The translations under genes and the position numbers were made by a program. The notes under the pieces were generated by a model that saw only the letters and a program-made list of their open reading frames with translations, was not told where the DNA came from and searched no databases. Positions 33,680 to 42,771 of a DNA stretch of 64,000 nucleotides are shown piece by piece. Origin of the DNA: CAXMPK01 sp964195405. GTDB taxonomy: Bacteria > Actinomycetota > Acidimicrobiia > Spongiisociales > ZC4RG35. The stretch covers positions 44,374-108,373 of the forward strand of contig CAXMPK010000029.1 of the NCBI GenBank assembly GCA_964195405.1. The letters are read 5' to 3'. Positions within the stretch are counted from its first letter, which is position 1; each line of letters opens with the position of its first letter.

Positions 33680-35707
33680 ATGACAACACCGGACAGCACG
33701 ATGGATCACAGACTTCTTGGTCTGAGCGATGGCCAAATTGTCGAGATGTATCGATTGATGTTGATGGCTCGTCGAGTCGATGACCGGATGTGGGCCTTAC
33801 AACGCCAAGGGCGGGCTGCCTTCGTATTGGGGGCCTCAGGACACGAGGCGATCCAGGTGGCATCGGTCTTCGCACTCGACCGATCCAAAGACTGGCTCTT
33901 GCCCTATTACCGGGACATGGGGGTAGCCCTTGCCTGGGGATTTGACCCCAAAGAGATATTCCTGGGCGTATTTGCGAAAAGGGACGACCCGATGTCAGGT
34001 GGCCGTCAGCTCCCCAGTCATTGGTCAGACCCAGAGCGGAGAGTGTTCACCCAGTCATCGGTCATCGGAACCCAATTTCCTCATGCCGCTGGGATCGCCC
34101 ACGGGCTCAAGCTGGGTGACACCGACGCTGTCGCCGTCGTCTACGGAGGCGAGGGAGCCACATCCGAAGGCGACTGGCATGAAGCGATGAATTGGGCGGG
34201 AATCCACAGACTTCCGCTGATATTTGTCATCGAAAACAACGGATACGCCATCTCGGTGCCCACCTCCGAGCAGGTTGCCGGCCGCATCTCCGATCGTGCG
34301 CAGGGGTACGGGTTCCCCGGCCACCACATAGATGGCAACGACCCTTTCCAGGTTCTCGAGACGATGCAGAAGGCGGTAACCCGGGCTCGTGCCGGCGAGG
34401 GCCCAACCCTGATCGAGGCTGAGACATATCGTTACTACGCGCACACATCTGACGACAACGACACCCTCTACCGCACTCAAGAAGAAGTGGAGACCTGGCG
34501 TAAGCGGGACCCTCTGGCCAAGCTCCGCCAGTATCTGATCGAAGAGCGTCTCCTCACCGAGGCACAGGAGACAGAGATCGACGAACAGGTGGTCACTCAG
34601 CTGGCCAAGGCCGTCGAATTCGCCGAGTCTTCGCCTGACCCCGACGAGCCGACCAGTCGGGTTTACACGAAGGTCATCGAGATCGGAATGGCGTCGACGG
34701 AGCCCGAACCCGCCATCGAGGGGGAGCGTGTCAACTTGATCACCGCCATCAACCGCACTCTCCACGAGGTGATGGAAAAGCACGACGACGTCATCATCTT
34801 TGGTGAGGATGTTGCCAGAAAGAAGGGCGGTGTCTTCAAGGCAACCAAAGAGCTGACCGAACGATTCGGCTCGGCCCGATGCTTCAACGCACCCATTGCC
34901 GAGTCATCAATCATCGGCTGTGCCATCGGAATGGCTGCCAGTGGCTACAAAGTGATCCCGGAGATCCAGTTCGCCGATTACATCCATCCTGCTTTCGACC
35001 AGATCGTCTCGGAGGCAGCTCGGATCAGCTACCGATCTGACGGTCGATGGAACTGCCCCATCGTGATTCGGACTCCCTATGGGGCGGGAATCCATGGTGC
35101 GCAGTATCACTCCCAATCCATTGAGGCCTTCTACGCACACGTTCCCGGGCTCAAGGTGGTGATCCCATCAACACCGGCCGATGCAAAAGGCCTGCTCCAC
35201 ACTGCCGTCGAAGACCCCGACCCGGTCATATTCATCGAGCCCAAGAAGCTCTACCGCCTTGCCAAGGGCCCATTTCCAGAAGGCGACTACCACATCCCCC
35301 TGGGCAAGGCCGCAATCCGCCATGTCGGGACTGACCTGACGATCATCGCCTATGGCGCCATGGCCCACTTCGCGATGGAGGCTGTCCCGGTCCTGGAGAA
35401 TTTGGGTATCAGCCCAGAGGTGATCGACCTGCGGAGCCTGCGCCCCCTCGACTGGCCGACCATCGAAGCATCGGTCAAGAAAACGGCCCGGGCCCTGATC
35501 GTCCACGAGGACAATGAGTTCGGTGGGTACGGCGCCGAGATCGCGGCCCAGATCGCCGACAAGACCTTCGAATGGCTGGACGCACCAGTGAAACGATATG
35601 GCCTCCCCGATGTGCCCGTGATGCCCTACGCAGGATCCCTCGAGCATGCCCTCTACCCCACTCCCGAGACCATCGTGGAGAGAGCCCAGGAGTTGGCGAA
35701 ATATTGA
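33680..35707 (+). CDS. Branched-chain 2-oxoacid dehydrogenase E1, alpha-beta fusion
   Basis: This 675-residue protein joins both E1 subunits. The alpha part (about 1-350) has the TPP motif GGEGATSEGDWHEAMNWAG ending in ENNGYAIS. The beta part begins at about 355 (VNLITAINRTLHEVMEKHDD) with GEDVARKKGGVFKATKEL and AIGMAASGYKVIPEIQFADY. It decarboxylates 2-oxoacids from Leu, Ile and Val within a BCKDH complex. E2 and E3 genes are not in the window. ATG 33680 is used because it follows the dehydrogenase stop by four bases. A 43-nt palindromic repeat begins right after the stop. Confidence 0.9.
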   Translation: MTTPDSTMDHRLLGLSDGQIVEMYRLMLMARRVDDRMWALQRQGRAAFVLGASGHEAIQVASVFALDRSKDWLLPYYRDMGVALAWGFDPKEIFLGVFAKRDDPMSGGRQLPSHWSDPERRVFTQSSVIGTQFPHAAGIAHGLKLGDTDAVAVVYGGEGATSEGDWHEAMNWAGIHRLPLIFVIENNGYAISVPTSEQVAGRISDRAQGYGFPGHHIDGNDPFQVLETMQKAVTRARAGEGPTLIEAETYRYYAHTSDDNDTLYRTQEEVETWRKRDPLAKLRQYLIEERLLTEAQETEIDEQVVTQLAKAVEFAESSPDPDEPTSRVYTKVIEIGMASTEPEPAIEGERVNLITAINRTLHEVMEKHDDVIIFGEDVARKKGGVFKATKELTERFGSARCFNAPIAESSIIGCAIGMAASGYKVIPEIQFADYIHPAFDQIVSEAARISYRSDGRWNCPIVIRTPYGAGIHGAQYHSQSIEAFYAHVPGLKVVIPSTPADAKGLLHTAVEDPDPVIFIEPKKLYRLAKGPFPEGDYHIPLGKAAIRHVGTDLTIIAYGAMAHFAMEAVPVLENLGISPEVIDLRSLRPLDWPTIEASVKKTARALIVHEDNEFGGYGAEIAAQIADKTFEWLDAPVKRYGLPDVPVMPYAGSLEHALYPTPETIVERAQELAKY

Positions 35708-35710
35708 CAA

Positions 35711-35753
35711 GCGTGTGCAGCCATGGCCCTGTGAGGGCTTCGGCTGCACACGC
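35711..35753. repeat. Palindromic repeat family A, copy 1 (43 nt)
   Basis: Outer stem GCGTGTGCAG / CTGCACACGC (extended to 35709-35755 here) encloses an inner stem around GGCCCT-GTG-AGGGC. A second copy of equal length is at 50232-50274 with four differences, all in the 3' half between the stems. It lies between the E1 stop and argS and ends 13 bases before the argS ATG. Confidence 0.9.
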
Positions 35754-35766
35754 TTCTAGTGTTCCG

Positions 35767-37494
35767 ATGATGTCGTTGCAGACCCATCTCTCCGATCTGA
35801 CCGGTCAGGCGTTTGCAGATCTCGGTTTACCCGCCGACCTCGGCGAGGTGTTGCCTTCGCAACGTCCGGAGCTGGCCCAGTATCAATGCAACGGGGCGAT
35901 GGCTGCCGCCAAAGAGGCAGGGAAACCACCAAGGGAGATCGCCGAAGCCGTTGCCTCAACGCTGGCAGGCGAATCGGAGATAGCTTCGACCGAAGTGGCA
36001 GGGCCCGGCTTCATCAACATCATCCTCACCGACGAGACGCTCGCCGATTGGGGCGGGAGGGCCGCCACCGACGATCATCTTGGATTCGAGAAGACGACCG
36101 ACCCGATAACAGTTGTCGTCGACTACGCCGGCCCCAACGTTGCCAAGGCGATGCATGTCGGCCACCTTCGGGCCACCATCATCGGTGACTCTCTCGCCCG
36201 TCTTTTCTCTTTTTCCGGGCACAACGTGATCAGAGACCCTCACTTCGGTGACTGGGGATTCCAAATGGGGCTTCTCATAACCGCGGTCAACGAAGAGAGC
36301 ATCGATGCCGCATCGATCACGCTCCAGGATCTGCAAAGGATCTATCCGGAAGCGGCGACGCGTGCCGGCGAGAACAAGGCATTTTCCGACAAGGCACGCC
36401 AAGCGACCGTCCGTCTCCAGGCCGGAGACCCTCAAAGCCTCGACGTCTGGCGGCAAATGAAGACGGTGTCTGAGGCATCGCAACGACAAGATTTCGCTGC
36501 TCTCGGTGTCAATTTCGACCTTTGGTATGGCGAGTCCGACGTACACGATCGACTCGCATCGCTAGTCGACCAGCTCGTGGCCAGTGGTGTTGCGGTCGAG
36601 TCCAACGGTGCGCTCGTTGTTCCCATCGAGAGGCCTGACGACAACCGGAAATGGCCCCCGCTGATCCTGCGGTCCTCGGCCGGTGGATTTCTCTACTCCA
36701 CAACCGACGTTGCCACGATCCAGCTGCGAGTCGACGAACTCCACGCCGACCTTGTGCTCTATGTCGTCGATCATCGCCAGGGTGACCACTTCATCCAGGT
36801 GTTCCGCACCGCACGCAAAGGGGGGATAGCGCCCGATACGGTTCGACTCGAGCACATTGGATTCGGCACGATGAACGGCCCAGATGGAAAGCCTTTCAAG
36901 ACGAGAGAGGGAGGCGTGGTCCGTCTCGGTGATGTGATCGAGATGATAACCGACGCCGCCCGAGCCCGGCTCGACGAGGCTCAACTGGCGGCAGACTACC
37001 CCGAGAAGGAGAAGAGTCGGATCGCTGGACAGGTGGGTGTTGCCGCTCTGAAATTCGGGGACTTGATCAACAACCGTTCTAGCGACTACGTCTTTGACAT
37101 TGACCGATTCGGTTCGTTCGAAGGTAAGACCGGGCCTTACCTCCAGTACACCGCTGTTCGAATCAACTCGATTCTTCGTAAGGCAAATGCTCAGAAGCTG
37201 TCGCCGGGAGAGATCCGCCCTCCGGCCCTGGCCGTCGAGAGAGCCTTGATGCTTGAGCTTCTTCACATGCCAGAGGTGATCGATCGAGCCATCGACCTAC
37301 GGGCGCCCAACCACGTCGCCGAATACGCCTACGGGCTGGCTGGGAAGTTCAACCGTTTCTACGACACCTGTCACATCCTCTCCGAAGGGGACCCCTTAAA
37401 ACAGGGCTCGTGGCTGGCATTGTCTGCTTGGACCCTGGATGCAATCACCCGACTCCTCGACTTGCTTGGCATCGAGGTCCCGGACCGGATGTAG
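35767..37494 (+). CDS. argS: Arginyl-tRNA synthetase
   Basis: ArgS charges tRNA-Arg. The N-terminal Add-1 domain is followed by the class I HIGH-type motif YAGPNVAKAMHVGHLRATIIGD and the KMSKS-equivalent PDGKPFKTREGGVV. The helical anticodon domain has GPYLQYTAVRINSILRKA. About 575 residues, as expected. Two adjacent ATGs (35767, 35770) are possible; the frame upstream lies inside the E1 gene and the repeat. The repeat element forms its 5' leader if transcription starts before it. The GNAT gene follows in two bases. Confidence 0.95.
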   Translation: MMSLQTHLSDLTGQAFADLGLPADLGEVLPSQRPELAQYQCNGAMAAAKEAGKPPREIAEAVASTLAGESEIASTEVAGPGFINIILTDETLADWGGRAATDDHLGFEKTTDPITVVVDYAGPNVAKAMHVGHLRATIIGDSLARLFSFSGHNVIRDPHFGDWGFQMGLLITAVNEESIDAASITLQDLQRIYPEAATRAGENKAFSDKARQATVRLQAGDPQSLDVWRQMKTVSEASQRQDFAALGVNFDLWYGESDVHDRLASLVDQLVASGVAVESNGALVVPIERPDDNRKWPPLILRSSAGGFLYSTTDVATIQLRVDELHADLVLYVVDHRQGDHFIQVFRTARKGGIAPDTVRLEHIGFGTMNGPDGKPFKTREGGVVRLGDVIEMITDAARARLDEAQLAADYPEKEKSRIAGQVGVAALKFGDLINNRSSDYVFDIDRFGSFEGKTGPYLQYTAVRINSILRKANAQKLSPGEIRPPALAVERALMLELLHMPEVIDRAIDLRAPNHVAEYAYGLAGKFNRFYDTCHILSEGDPLKQGSWLALSAWTLDAITRLLDLLGIEVPDRM

Positions 37495-37496
37495 TC

Positions 37497-38339
37497 ATGG
37501 CCTTCGAAGTCAGGCCCGCCCGATCCGAAGATGTGGAGCACATCGTTCCCTGGACCACCAACACCTTCAGTTGGGGTGACTATGTGCCCGACCGGTTGCA
37601 GTCTTGGCTCACAGACGATTCCTCGACGGTCCTTGTCGCCACCGTCGAACGCGACCCAGTGGCCCTCGTCCATGGCTTGATGCTCTCCTCATCCGAGGCA
37701 TGGCTGGAGGCAGCGCGGGTGCACCCCGACCATCGCCGTGCCGGACTCGGGAACGCACTCAATGGGGCAGGTGTGGAGTGGGCGAGAGAAAGGGGTGCCA
37801 AAATGGTCGGGCTCGCCATTGAGGCCACTAACAAGCTAGCGACCACCCAGGTCCTCGCCCTCGGCTTCCGCCAAACCTCATCTTGGACCCACGCGGAGTG
37901 CACCCCCACCCGGCTGTCCGAGGGCCATGGCAACAGAGAACTCCGCCCGGGGACCGGTCCCGACGTCGATGCAGCCTGGGTGTTCTGGTCGTCGAGTGAA
38001 CTGAACAGAGCAGGCCGAGGTTTGATTGCCGAAGGCTGGCAATGGCGCACCGCGAAACCGGCCGATCTTGTGACCGGAGCCGGGTCGGGTCACTTCTTCC
38101 AGTCGCCGGTCGGATGGTTGTTGGCCGATCAGCCTGAGCAGCGGCTGCTTCGAGTCACTTGGATGGCGACGGCACCGGAGGACGCACCAAGTTTCCTCGA
38201 AGGCGTCATGGACCTTGCCCAGAACCGAAATGCCCAATCGGTTTCCATCAAGGCGCCAAACCTTCCTTGGATGACAGAAGCCATCAGACGCGTCGGCGGA
38301 GAGCCAAAGGAGATTCTGGTCTTCTCGAAGTCGATCTAG
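37497..38339 (+). CDS. GNAT family N-acetyltransferase
   Basis: A 280-residue protein. The N-terminal GNAT domain (1-150) carries the acetyl-CoA loop ARVHPDHRRAGLGNALNGAG and a following VGLAIEATNKLATTQVLALGF helix-strand. The C-terminal half appears to be a second, degenerate GNAT unit without a clear CoA loop. The substrate is unknown. The ATG lies two bases after the argS stop, so it is co-transcribed with argS. It overlaps the convergent membrane gene by four bases. Confidence 0.8.
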   Translation: MAFEVRPARSEDVEHIVPWTTNTFSWGDYVPDRLQSWLTDDSSTVLVATVERDPVALVHGLMLSSSEAWLEAARVHPDHRRAGLGNALNGAGVEWARERGAKMVGLAIEATNKLATTQVLALGFRQTSSWTHAECTPTRLSEGHGNRELRPGTGPDVDAAWVFWSSSELNRAGRGLIAEGWQWRTAKPADLVTGAGSGHFFQSPVGWLLADQPEQRLLRVTWMATAPEDAPSFLEGVMDLAQNRNAQSVSIKAPNLPWMTEAIRRVGGEPKEILVFSKSI

Positions 38340-38890
38340 GTCAAAATCATCATCGCGGCGACTGTCCAGACCACAAACATCACCGGCACATCGGACCTGT
38401 GAACCCACTCGGCTTCAACGGGTAGCCCCCGGGCGAGCAAGGAGAGAGGCACCCCGATCAACGGCATCACCGTCATCCCAGCGACTCCGACGGATCGAAT
38501 TCCCTCGGTACCTTGGTGGAGCGGATCGGGAAGACCGTCCAGGAGTCCGGTTATCAGGCCATGAACCAATAGGGCTCCGAACCCGACCCCAAATACCGCG
38601 AGAGTCCGACCGATGCCCACCTCCCAAAGCTTGAAGCCGACGAGCCGCCGCCCACGACCCAAGGGGCCTTCAGACGCAACGCCAAAACAGAAGAGACCGC
38701 TTACACCGAGAACGATTGCCGAGATCAACAATGGAGCGGTTTCCAGCCCGCCAGCCACATCGACGAGACCGAAGCCTGCGAGGAGAACAGCAATGGACAG
38801 CCCGACAAGAAGACTCCCGAGCACCATCAACCCGACGTCGAGCATGGTGCCCAGCGCCCCGTAGGCAAGGATTGCATACCGCTTCAACAT
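38336..38890 (-). CDS. Multi-span membrane protein downstream of glcF
   Basis: This 184-residue protein has about five hydrophobic helices, beginning LGTMLDVGLMVLGSLLVGLS, with Gly-rich turns between. No family is recognised. GGGAG about nine bases before ATG 38890 supports that start; the frame opens at 38962 inside glcF. It follows glcDEF on the same strand by 32 bp. A role in glycolate transport is possible but not shown; the length is short for a LctP-type permease. Confidence 0.62.
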   Translation of the reverse strand: MLKRYAILAYGALGTMLDVGLMVLGSLLVGLSIAVLLAGFGLVDVAGGLETAPLLISAIVLGVSGLFCFGVASEGPLGRGRRLVGFKLWEVGIGRTLAVFGVGFGALLVHGLITGLLDGLPDPLHQGTEGIRSVGVAGMTVMPLIGVPLSLLARGLPVEAEWVHRSDVPVMFVVWTVAAMMILT

Positions 38891-38922
38891 GGCGAATGCT
38901 CCCTGAGAAACTGCCCTTTCCG

Positions 38923-40146
38923 TCACCCTGTCAAATCCTCCTCTATCGCCCGCAGATACCACTCGATCGGATGTGCCACCTCATGGTTGTCACCCAGGTA
39001 GCTCCTCAGCTGCATTTCGCATCCGGGATTTGCCGACGCGACCCGATCAACACCTGTTGAACGCACTTGGTCGGCCTTTTGGTTTCCAAGTTGTTCCGAT
39101 GCCTCTGGTTGTGTGATCGTGTAGATGCCGGCGGCCCCGCAGCACATGCCGTTCGGATCGGTCTCCACGACTTCATACCCGGCTGCAGCCAGGATCAGCC
39201 TTGGCTCATCGATAACCCGTTGGGCATGACGCAAATGACATGGATCCTGGATAGCAATTCTCCCCCGGGCCACCCGACTCTGGGGTAGGCGGCCTTCTTC
39301 GATGGCTCTGGCGATGGCGACCGTGATGTCGAGCGCCGCCTCCGCCACCTGCTCACCGCTCTCGGCCCAATGGTCGTAGCCGGCGAGGTGAGCCGAGCAT
39401 CCGGCAGCGGTGGCCACGACAGCCTCGTAGTCGGAGAAGACCTCGGTATTAGCGACGGCAAAGGAACGGGCCGCGGCAGTCTTGCCATCGTGTGCCGCCA
39501 GGGCTCCGCAACATGTCTGACTTAGGGGAGCCTCAACTCGATGACCAGCCATCTCGAGGAGACGCACCGCTGCCTGGTTTACGGGTCGGAACCATTGATC
39601 CTGGACACATCCGGTAAGTAGACCGATCGTCCCGGCGTCGCCCGAACCACCGCTGTGCCCAACCACAGCCTTTGGTCGGCCAGACAAACGACGTAGTCCG
39701 CTGGTGACCCTCTGGTACTTCTTGGGGGCCACTCCAGTCATCCCCAAACTTTGGAAGACGGAAAGGAGGAACGTTCCGACCCGCAACAACCCACGCGAGC
39801 CCAGGGCCGTCCCGAGCTGCCACCGACGTTCCTTGCTACGCCCCGGGAGTTGTGCCGAGATCTCCGCCCGTGCCCCCTCCAATGCCCGTCCATATGGAAC
39901 AAGACCGGGACAAACCGGCTCACACGCACGACACCCCAGACAGAAGTCGATGATGTCGGCGAAGACCTCGTCGACCTCCACGATGCCCTGATCCACCGCC
40001 GACATCGCGAGAAGACGACCTCGAGGAGAGGCTGTCTCGCGACCGGTGAGCCTGAAGGTGGGACAAACCGGAAGACAGAGCCCACACTGAACGCAGGCAT
40101 CTAACTCCTGGCGGGTCGGGTGATCGGCGGTGACCCAGGCGATCAC
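38923..40146 (-). CDS. glcF: Glycolate oxidase iron-sulfur subunit
   Basis: GlcF passes electrons from the GlcD/GlcE flavoproteins to the quinone pool. Two 4Fe-4S motifs, CVQCGLCLPVCP and CLGCRACEPVCP, occupy the N-terminal 90 residues. Two CCG domains follow, marked by SQTCCGALAAHDG and NGMCCGAAGIY, plus PGCEMQL. 407 residues is normal. It starts with GTG at 40146, overlapping the glcE stop as GTGA. Confidence 0.93.
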   Translation of the reverse strand: MIAWVTADHPTRQELDACVQCGLCLPVCPTFRLTGRETASPRGRLLAMSAVDQGIVEVDEVFADIIDFCLGCRACEPVCPGLVPYGRALEGARAEISAQLPGRSKERRWQLGTALGSRGLLRVGTFLLSVFQSLGMTGVAPKKYQRVTSGLRRLSGRPKAVVGHSGGSGDAGTIGLLTGCVQDQWFRPVNQAAVRLLEMAGHRVEAPLSQTCCGALAAHDGKTAAARSFAVANTEVFSDYEAVVATAAGCSAHLAGYDHWAESGEQVAEAALDITVAIARAIEEGRLPQSRVARGRIAIQDPCHLRHAQRVIDEPRLILAAAGYEVVETDPNGMCCGAAGIYTITQPEASEQLGNQKADQVRSTGVDRVASANPGCEMQLRSYLGDNHEVAHPIEWYLRAIEEDLTG

Positions 40147-41243
40147 AAACCTCCTGGTAGACGACCTGGATTGATGACGCGGGCCGGGTCAAACTCCGCG
40201 ATCAGTCTCCTCTGAACATCGATGGCGGGGAGTGACCCTCCCCAAGGGTCGAATCCGTCGAGCCCGCCGACGGGCGCTCGGGTCACAACGAGATGACCTC
40301 CAACGGCCTCGGCCCACCCACGCAGCTCACTCGCTCCGTCCAAGCCTTCAGAGGCGGCTCGCAATTCGCCGACGCCGTGGAGTGCTACAAAATCCCAACT
40401 GTCGCGCAGATGGCCCACGGCTTCCGCTGTGAGGGCAGGAGGCACCCGCAGCGACCAGCCAAACTCACCATCCGGATCGGATGGCCAAAGGTGGCCCTCG
40501 TCAACGTCGCCATCCAACTTCGCTGCTTTTGCCGCAACATCAGCCGTCGTTCCCCAAATGAAGACCCGGGTGGACTCGCGGTCCTCCAGGACCGCCAGAG
40601 GTCGGGCGACTCGCTGAGCATCGTCGGCCGTGCCGACAGTCACAGTTGCCCGGTCGGGGGGAGCCGGCCACAGCCTCAGACACACCGACACCACCACGCC
40701 AAGACTCCCGAAGGCACCGACCATCAGGCGGGGCAGGTCGTACCCAGTGACGTTCTTGACCACACGACCACCGCCACGAATGATACGACCGTCCCCGGTG
40801 ACCACAGTGGCCTCCAGAACCCGCTCCCGTGTTCCATACAAGCGGGTACGTCGGAACCCCGAAGCACCAGTCGCTATCACGCCACCGATGGTGGAGGCCC
40901 CCGGCACTTCGGGCAGAACTGCAGTCTGATTACGTTCAGAGAGCATCAACTCGATTACCTCAACCGATGCCCCCGCCCCAACAACGAGGGTGAGGTCGTC
41001 GGGCTCCCATTTCTCGACCTCAACGAGGCCTTGCATCGACATCACAATGTCCGGCTCGGGCGGTGCGCCAAATCCGGACCGAGTGCCCCCGCCCCAAACC
41101 TGGACGTTCAACCCTTTATCCGACGCATGCCTGAGAATCGAAGCAACGTCCTGGGGGTTGCGAGGTACCAGTTTGAGCGGGGCGTCGGGAGCACCCGGCA
41201 CGTCTGTTTCGAGTCGAGCGAGATGAACCGGCGGTGCGGTCAC
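40143..41243 (-). CDS. glcE: Glycolate oxidase FAD-binding subunit
   Basis: GlcE is a PCMH-type FAD protein partnering GlcD. The FAD pyrophosphate loop VWGGGTRSGFGAPPEPDIV and the segment TIGGVIATGASGFRRTRLYGTRERVLE are typical. It lacks a substrate domain as large as GlcD's. The GTG at 41243 overlaps the glcD stop and is preferred over the frame-opening 41297, giving 366 residues. It lies in the middle of glcD-glcE-glcF, each pair overlapping by about four bases. Confidence 0.91.
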   Translation of the reverse strand: MTAPPVHLARLETDVPGAPDAPLKLVPRNPQDVASILRHASDKGLNVQVWGGGTRSGFGAPPEPDIVMSMQGLVEVEKWEPDDLTLVVGAGASVEVIELMLSERNQTAVLPEVPGASTIGGVIATGASGFRRTRLYGTRERVLEATVVTGDGRIIRGGGRVVKNVTGYDLPRLMVGAFGSLGVVVSVCLRLWPAPPDRATVTVGTADDAQRVARPLAVLEDRESTRVFIWGTTADVAAKAAKLDGDVDEGHLWPSDPDGEFGWSLRVPPALTAEAVGHLRDSWDFVALHGVGELRAASEGLDGASELRGWAEAVGGHLVVTRAPVGGLDGFDPWGGSLPAIDVQRRLIAEFDPARVINPGRLPGGL

Positions 41244-42673
41244 ACCCAGACACCTTCCGGCAGCTCCTGGCGGCGGAGGCCGCCGAAATCGAAACAACGT
41301 GAACCGGCGGGAAGAACCTTGTTTGGGTTGAAAACACCACCAGGATCGATGGCCTCCTTCAGACGCGCCTGAGCATCGAGATCGAGGTCGGTGAAGTTGT
41401 CTCGCATCATGTCCCGCTTCTCGAGCCCGATCCCGTGTTCGCCCGAAAGAGCACCACCGTTCTTGAGACAGACGGCGACTATCTCGTCACCTGCGTCGTG
41501 AACTCTCTGGTTGATGTCAGGCTCCGAAGCGTCAAAGGCGATCAGAGGATGGAGGTTGCCGTCGCCGGCGTGAAAAACATTGAGCATCGTCAAGTCATAG
41601 CGGTCGGCGATTTCGTATACCGCTTTCATAGTCTCAACCAGCCTGGTTCTGGGGACAACTGCGTCGTGGAGGTAGTAGTCGGGCGCCAACTGGGCGATGG
41701 CGCCGAAGGCCGACTTCCGTCCTTTCCACAGCAGGGCGCGGTGCTCCTCGGTCTCGGCGACCTCAACGCTGGTAGCACCGTTTGAGGTGGCGATGTCGGC
41801 GATCAGCCCCGCCTCAGCCTCAACGCCTTCGGTCTCGCCCACCACCTCCGCCAGTAGGACAGCCGCAGCCTCTGTCGGTAGCCCGGCGTGAAGCCAATTC
41901 TCAACGACCTCGACCATCCGCTTGTCCATGAGCTCCAAAGCAGCCGGGACCACGCCGGCCGCAATCACCTGGGACACGGTCGTAGCGGAGCTCTCGACCG
42001 AGGGGAAAGCCATCAACATGGTGCGAACGTCCGGATCGAGTGGGATGAGCCGCACCAGGGCCCTGGTGACGATCCCCATGGTCCCCTCGGAGCCCACAAT
42101 CAGACCTTTGAGATCGAGGCCGGGGGGGTCGGGTGCCTGACCTCCGAGAACCACCACTTCGCCACCAGCCAGGACCACCTCGAGACCAAGGACATGACTT
42201 GTGGTACTTCCCTCTGCAAGACAGTGAGGCCCGCCGGAGTTGTTGGCGACGTTCCCACCGATCGTGCAGGCTGACTGCGATGAAGGGTCAGGCGCGAACT
42301 GGAGACCGTATTGGGCGGCCGCTTTGGTGAGGTCGAGGTTGATAACACCGGCGCCAACCCATGCGGTTCGATTCTCGACGTCAATCTCCATCGATTTGAG
42401 CGCAGTCGTGACTACGACGATGCCACCTTCAGTAGGACTGGCTCCCGCGGCCAGACCGGTGCCCGCTCCCCTGGCCACAATCGGTACCTTGTGGGCCTCG
42501 GCGATTTTGACGATCCCGGCCACATCTTCAACGTTTTGGGGAAAGGCAACCGCGTTGGCCTGACCGCGGATTAGGGAGGCGTCTTTGGCGTAGATGTGCA
42601 GCTCTAACGGCTCTTCGAGGACATTTTCCTCTCCCAAGACTTGACGCAGCTCGTCGACGTAGCCCATGACCAC
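41240..42673 (-). CDS. glcD: Glycolate oxidase catalytic subunit
   Basis: GlcD oxidises glycolate to glyoxylate. The 477-residue FAD enzyme has the PCMH loop VARGAGTGLAAGASPTEGGIV, the TIGGNVANNSGGPHCLAEGSTT segment, and C-terminal active-site motifs NVFHAGDGNLHPLIAF and SGEHGIGLEKRD with the conserved His residues. It starts the glcDEF operon. A family-B palindromic repeat lies directly upstream, so the promoter is probably in or near it. Confidence 0.94.
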   Translation of the reverse strand: MVMGYVDELRQVLGEENVLEEPLELHIYAKDASLIRGQANAVAFPQNVEDVAGIVKIAEAHKVPIVARGAGTGLAAGASPTEGGIVVVTTALKSMEIDVENRTAWVGAGVINLDLTKAAAQYGLQFAPDPSSQSACTIGGNVANNSGGPHCLAEGSTTSHVLGLEVVLAGGEVVVLGGQAPDPPGLDLKGLIVGSEGTMGIVTRALVRLIPLDPDVRTMLMAFPSVESSATTVSQVIAAGVVPAALELMDKRMVEVVENWLHAGLPTEAAAVLLAEVVGETEGVEAEAGLIADIATSNGATSVEVAETEEHRALLWKGRKSAFGAIAQLAPDYYLHDAVVPRTRLVETMKAVYEIADRYDLTMLNVFHAGDGNLHPLIAFDASEPDINQRVHDAGDEIVAVCLKNGGALSGEHGIGLEKRDMMRDNFTDLDLDAQARLKEAIDPGGVFNPNKVLPAGSRCFDFGGLRRQELPEGVWV

Positions 42674-42698
42674 AGAGTACCCACTGTCATCCCAACCG

Positions 42699-42745
42699 TT
42701 CTGTGAAGATTTTCTAGGCCTATACCCCTAAAAACCTTCACAGAA
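42699..42745. repeat. Palindromic repeat family B, copy 1 (47 nt)
   Basis: TTCTGTGAAG and CTTCACAGAA form a perfect 10-bp outer stem. The internal sequence shares ATTTTC and TACCCC with copy 2 at 54688-54734. The two copies are the same length with 39 of 47 positions identical. This copy lies between hyuB (3' end) and glcD (5' end), both minus strand. Confidence 0.9.
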
Positions 42746-42771
42746 TGGGTAATTCGGGAACTCTGAGACTC

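Noticed and set aside
40293..41372. 359-codon plus-strand open frame opposite glcE
   Set aside because: glcE is a full, motif-complete gene in the glcDEF operon; the opposite frame has no recognisable domain.
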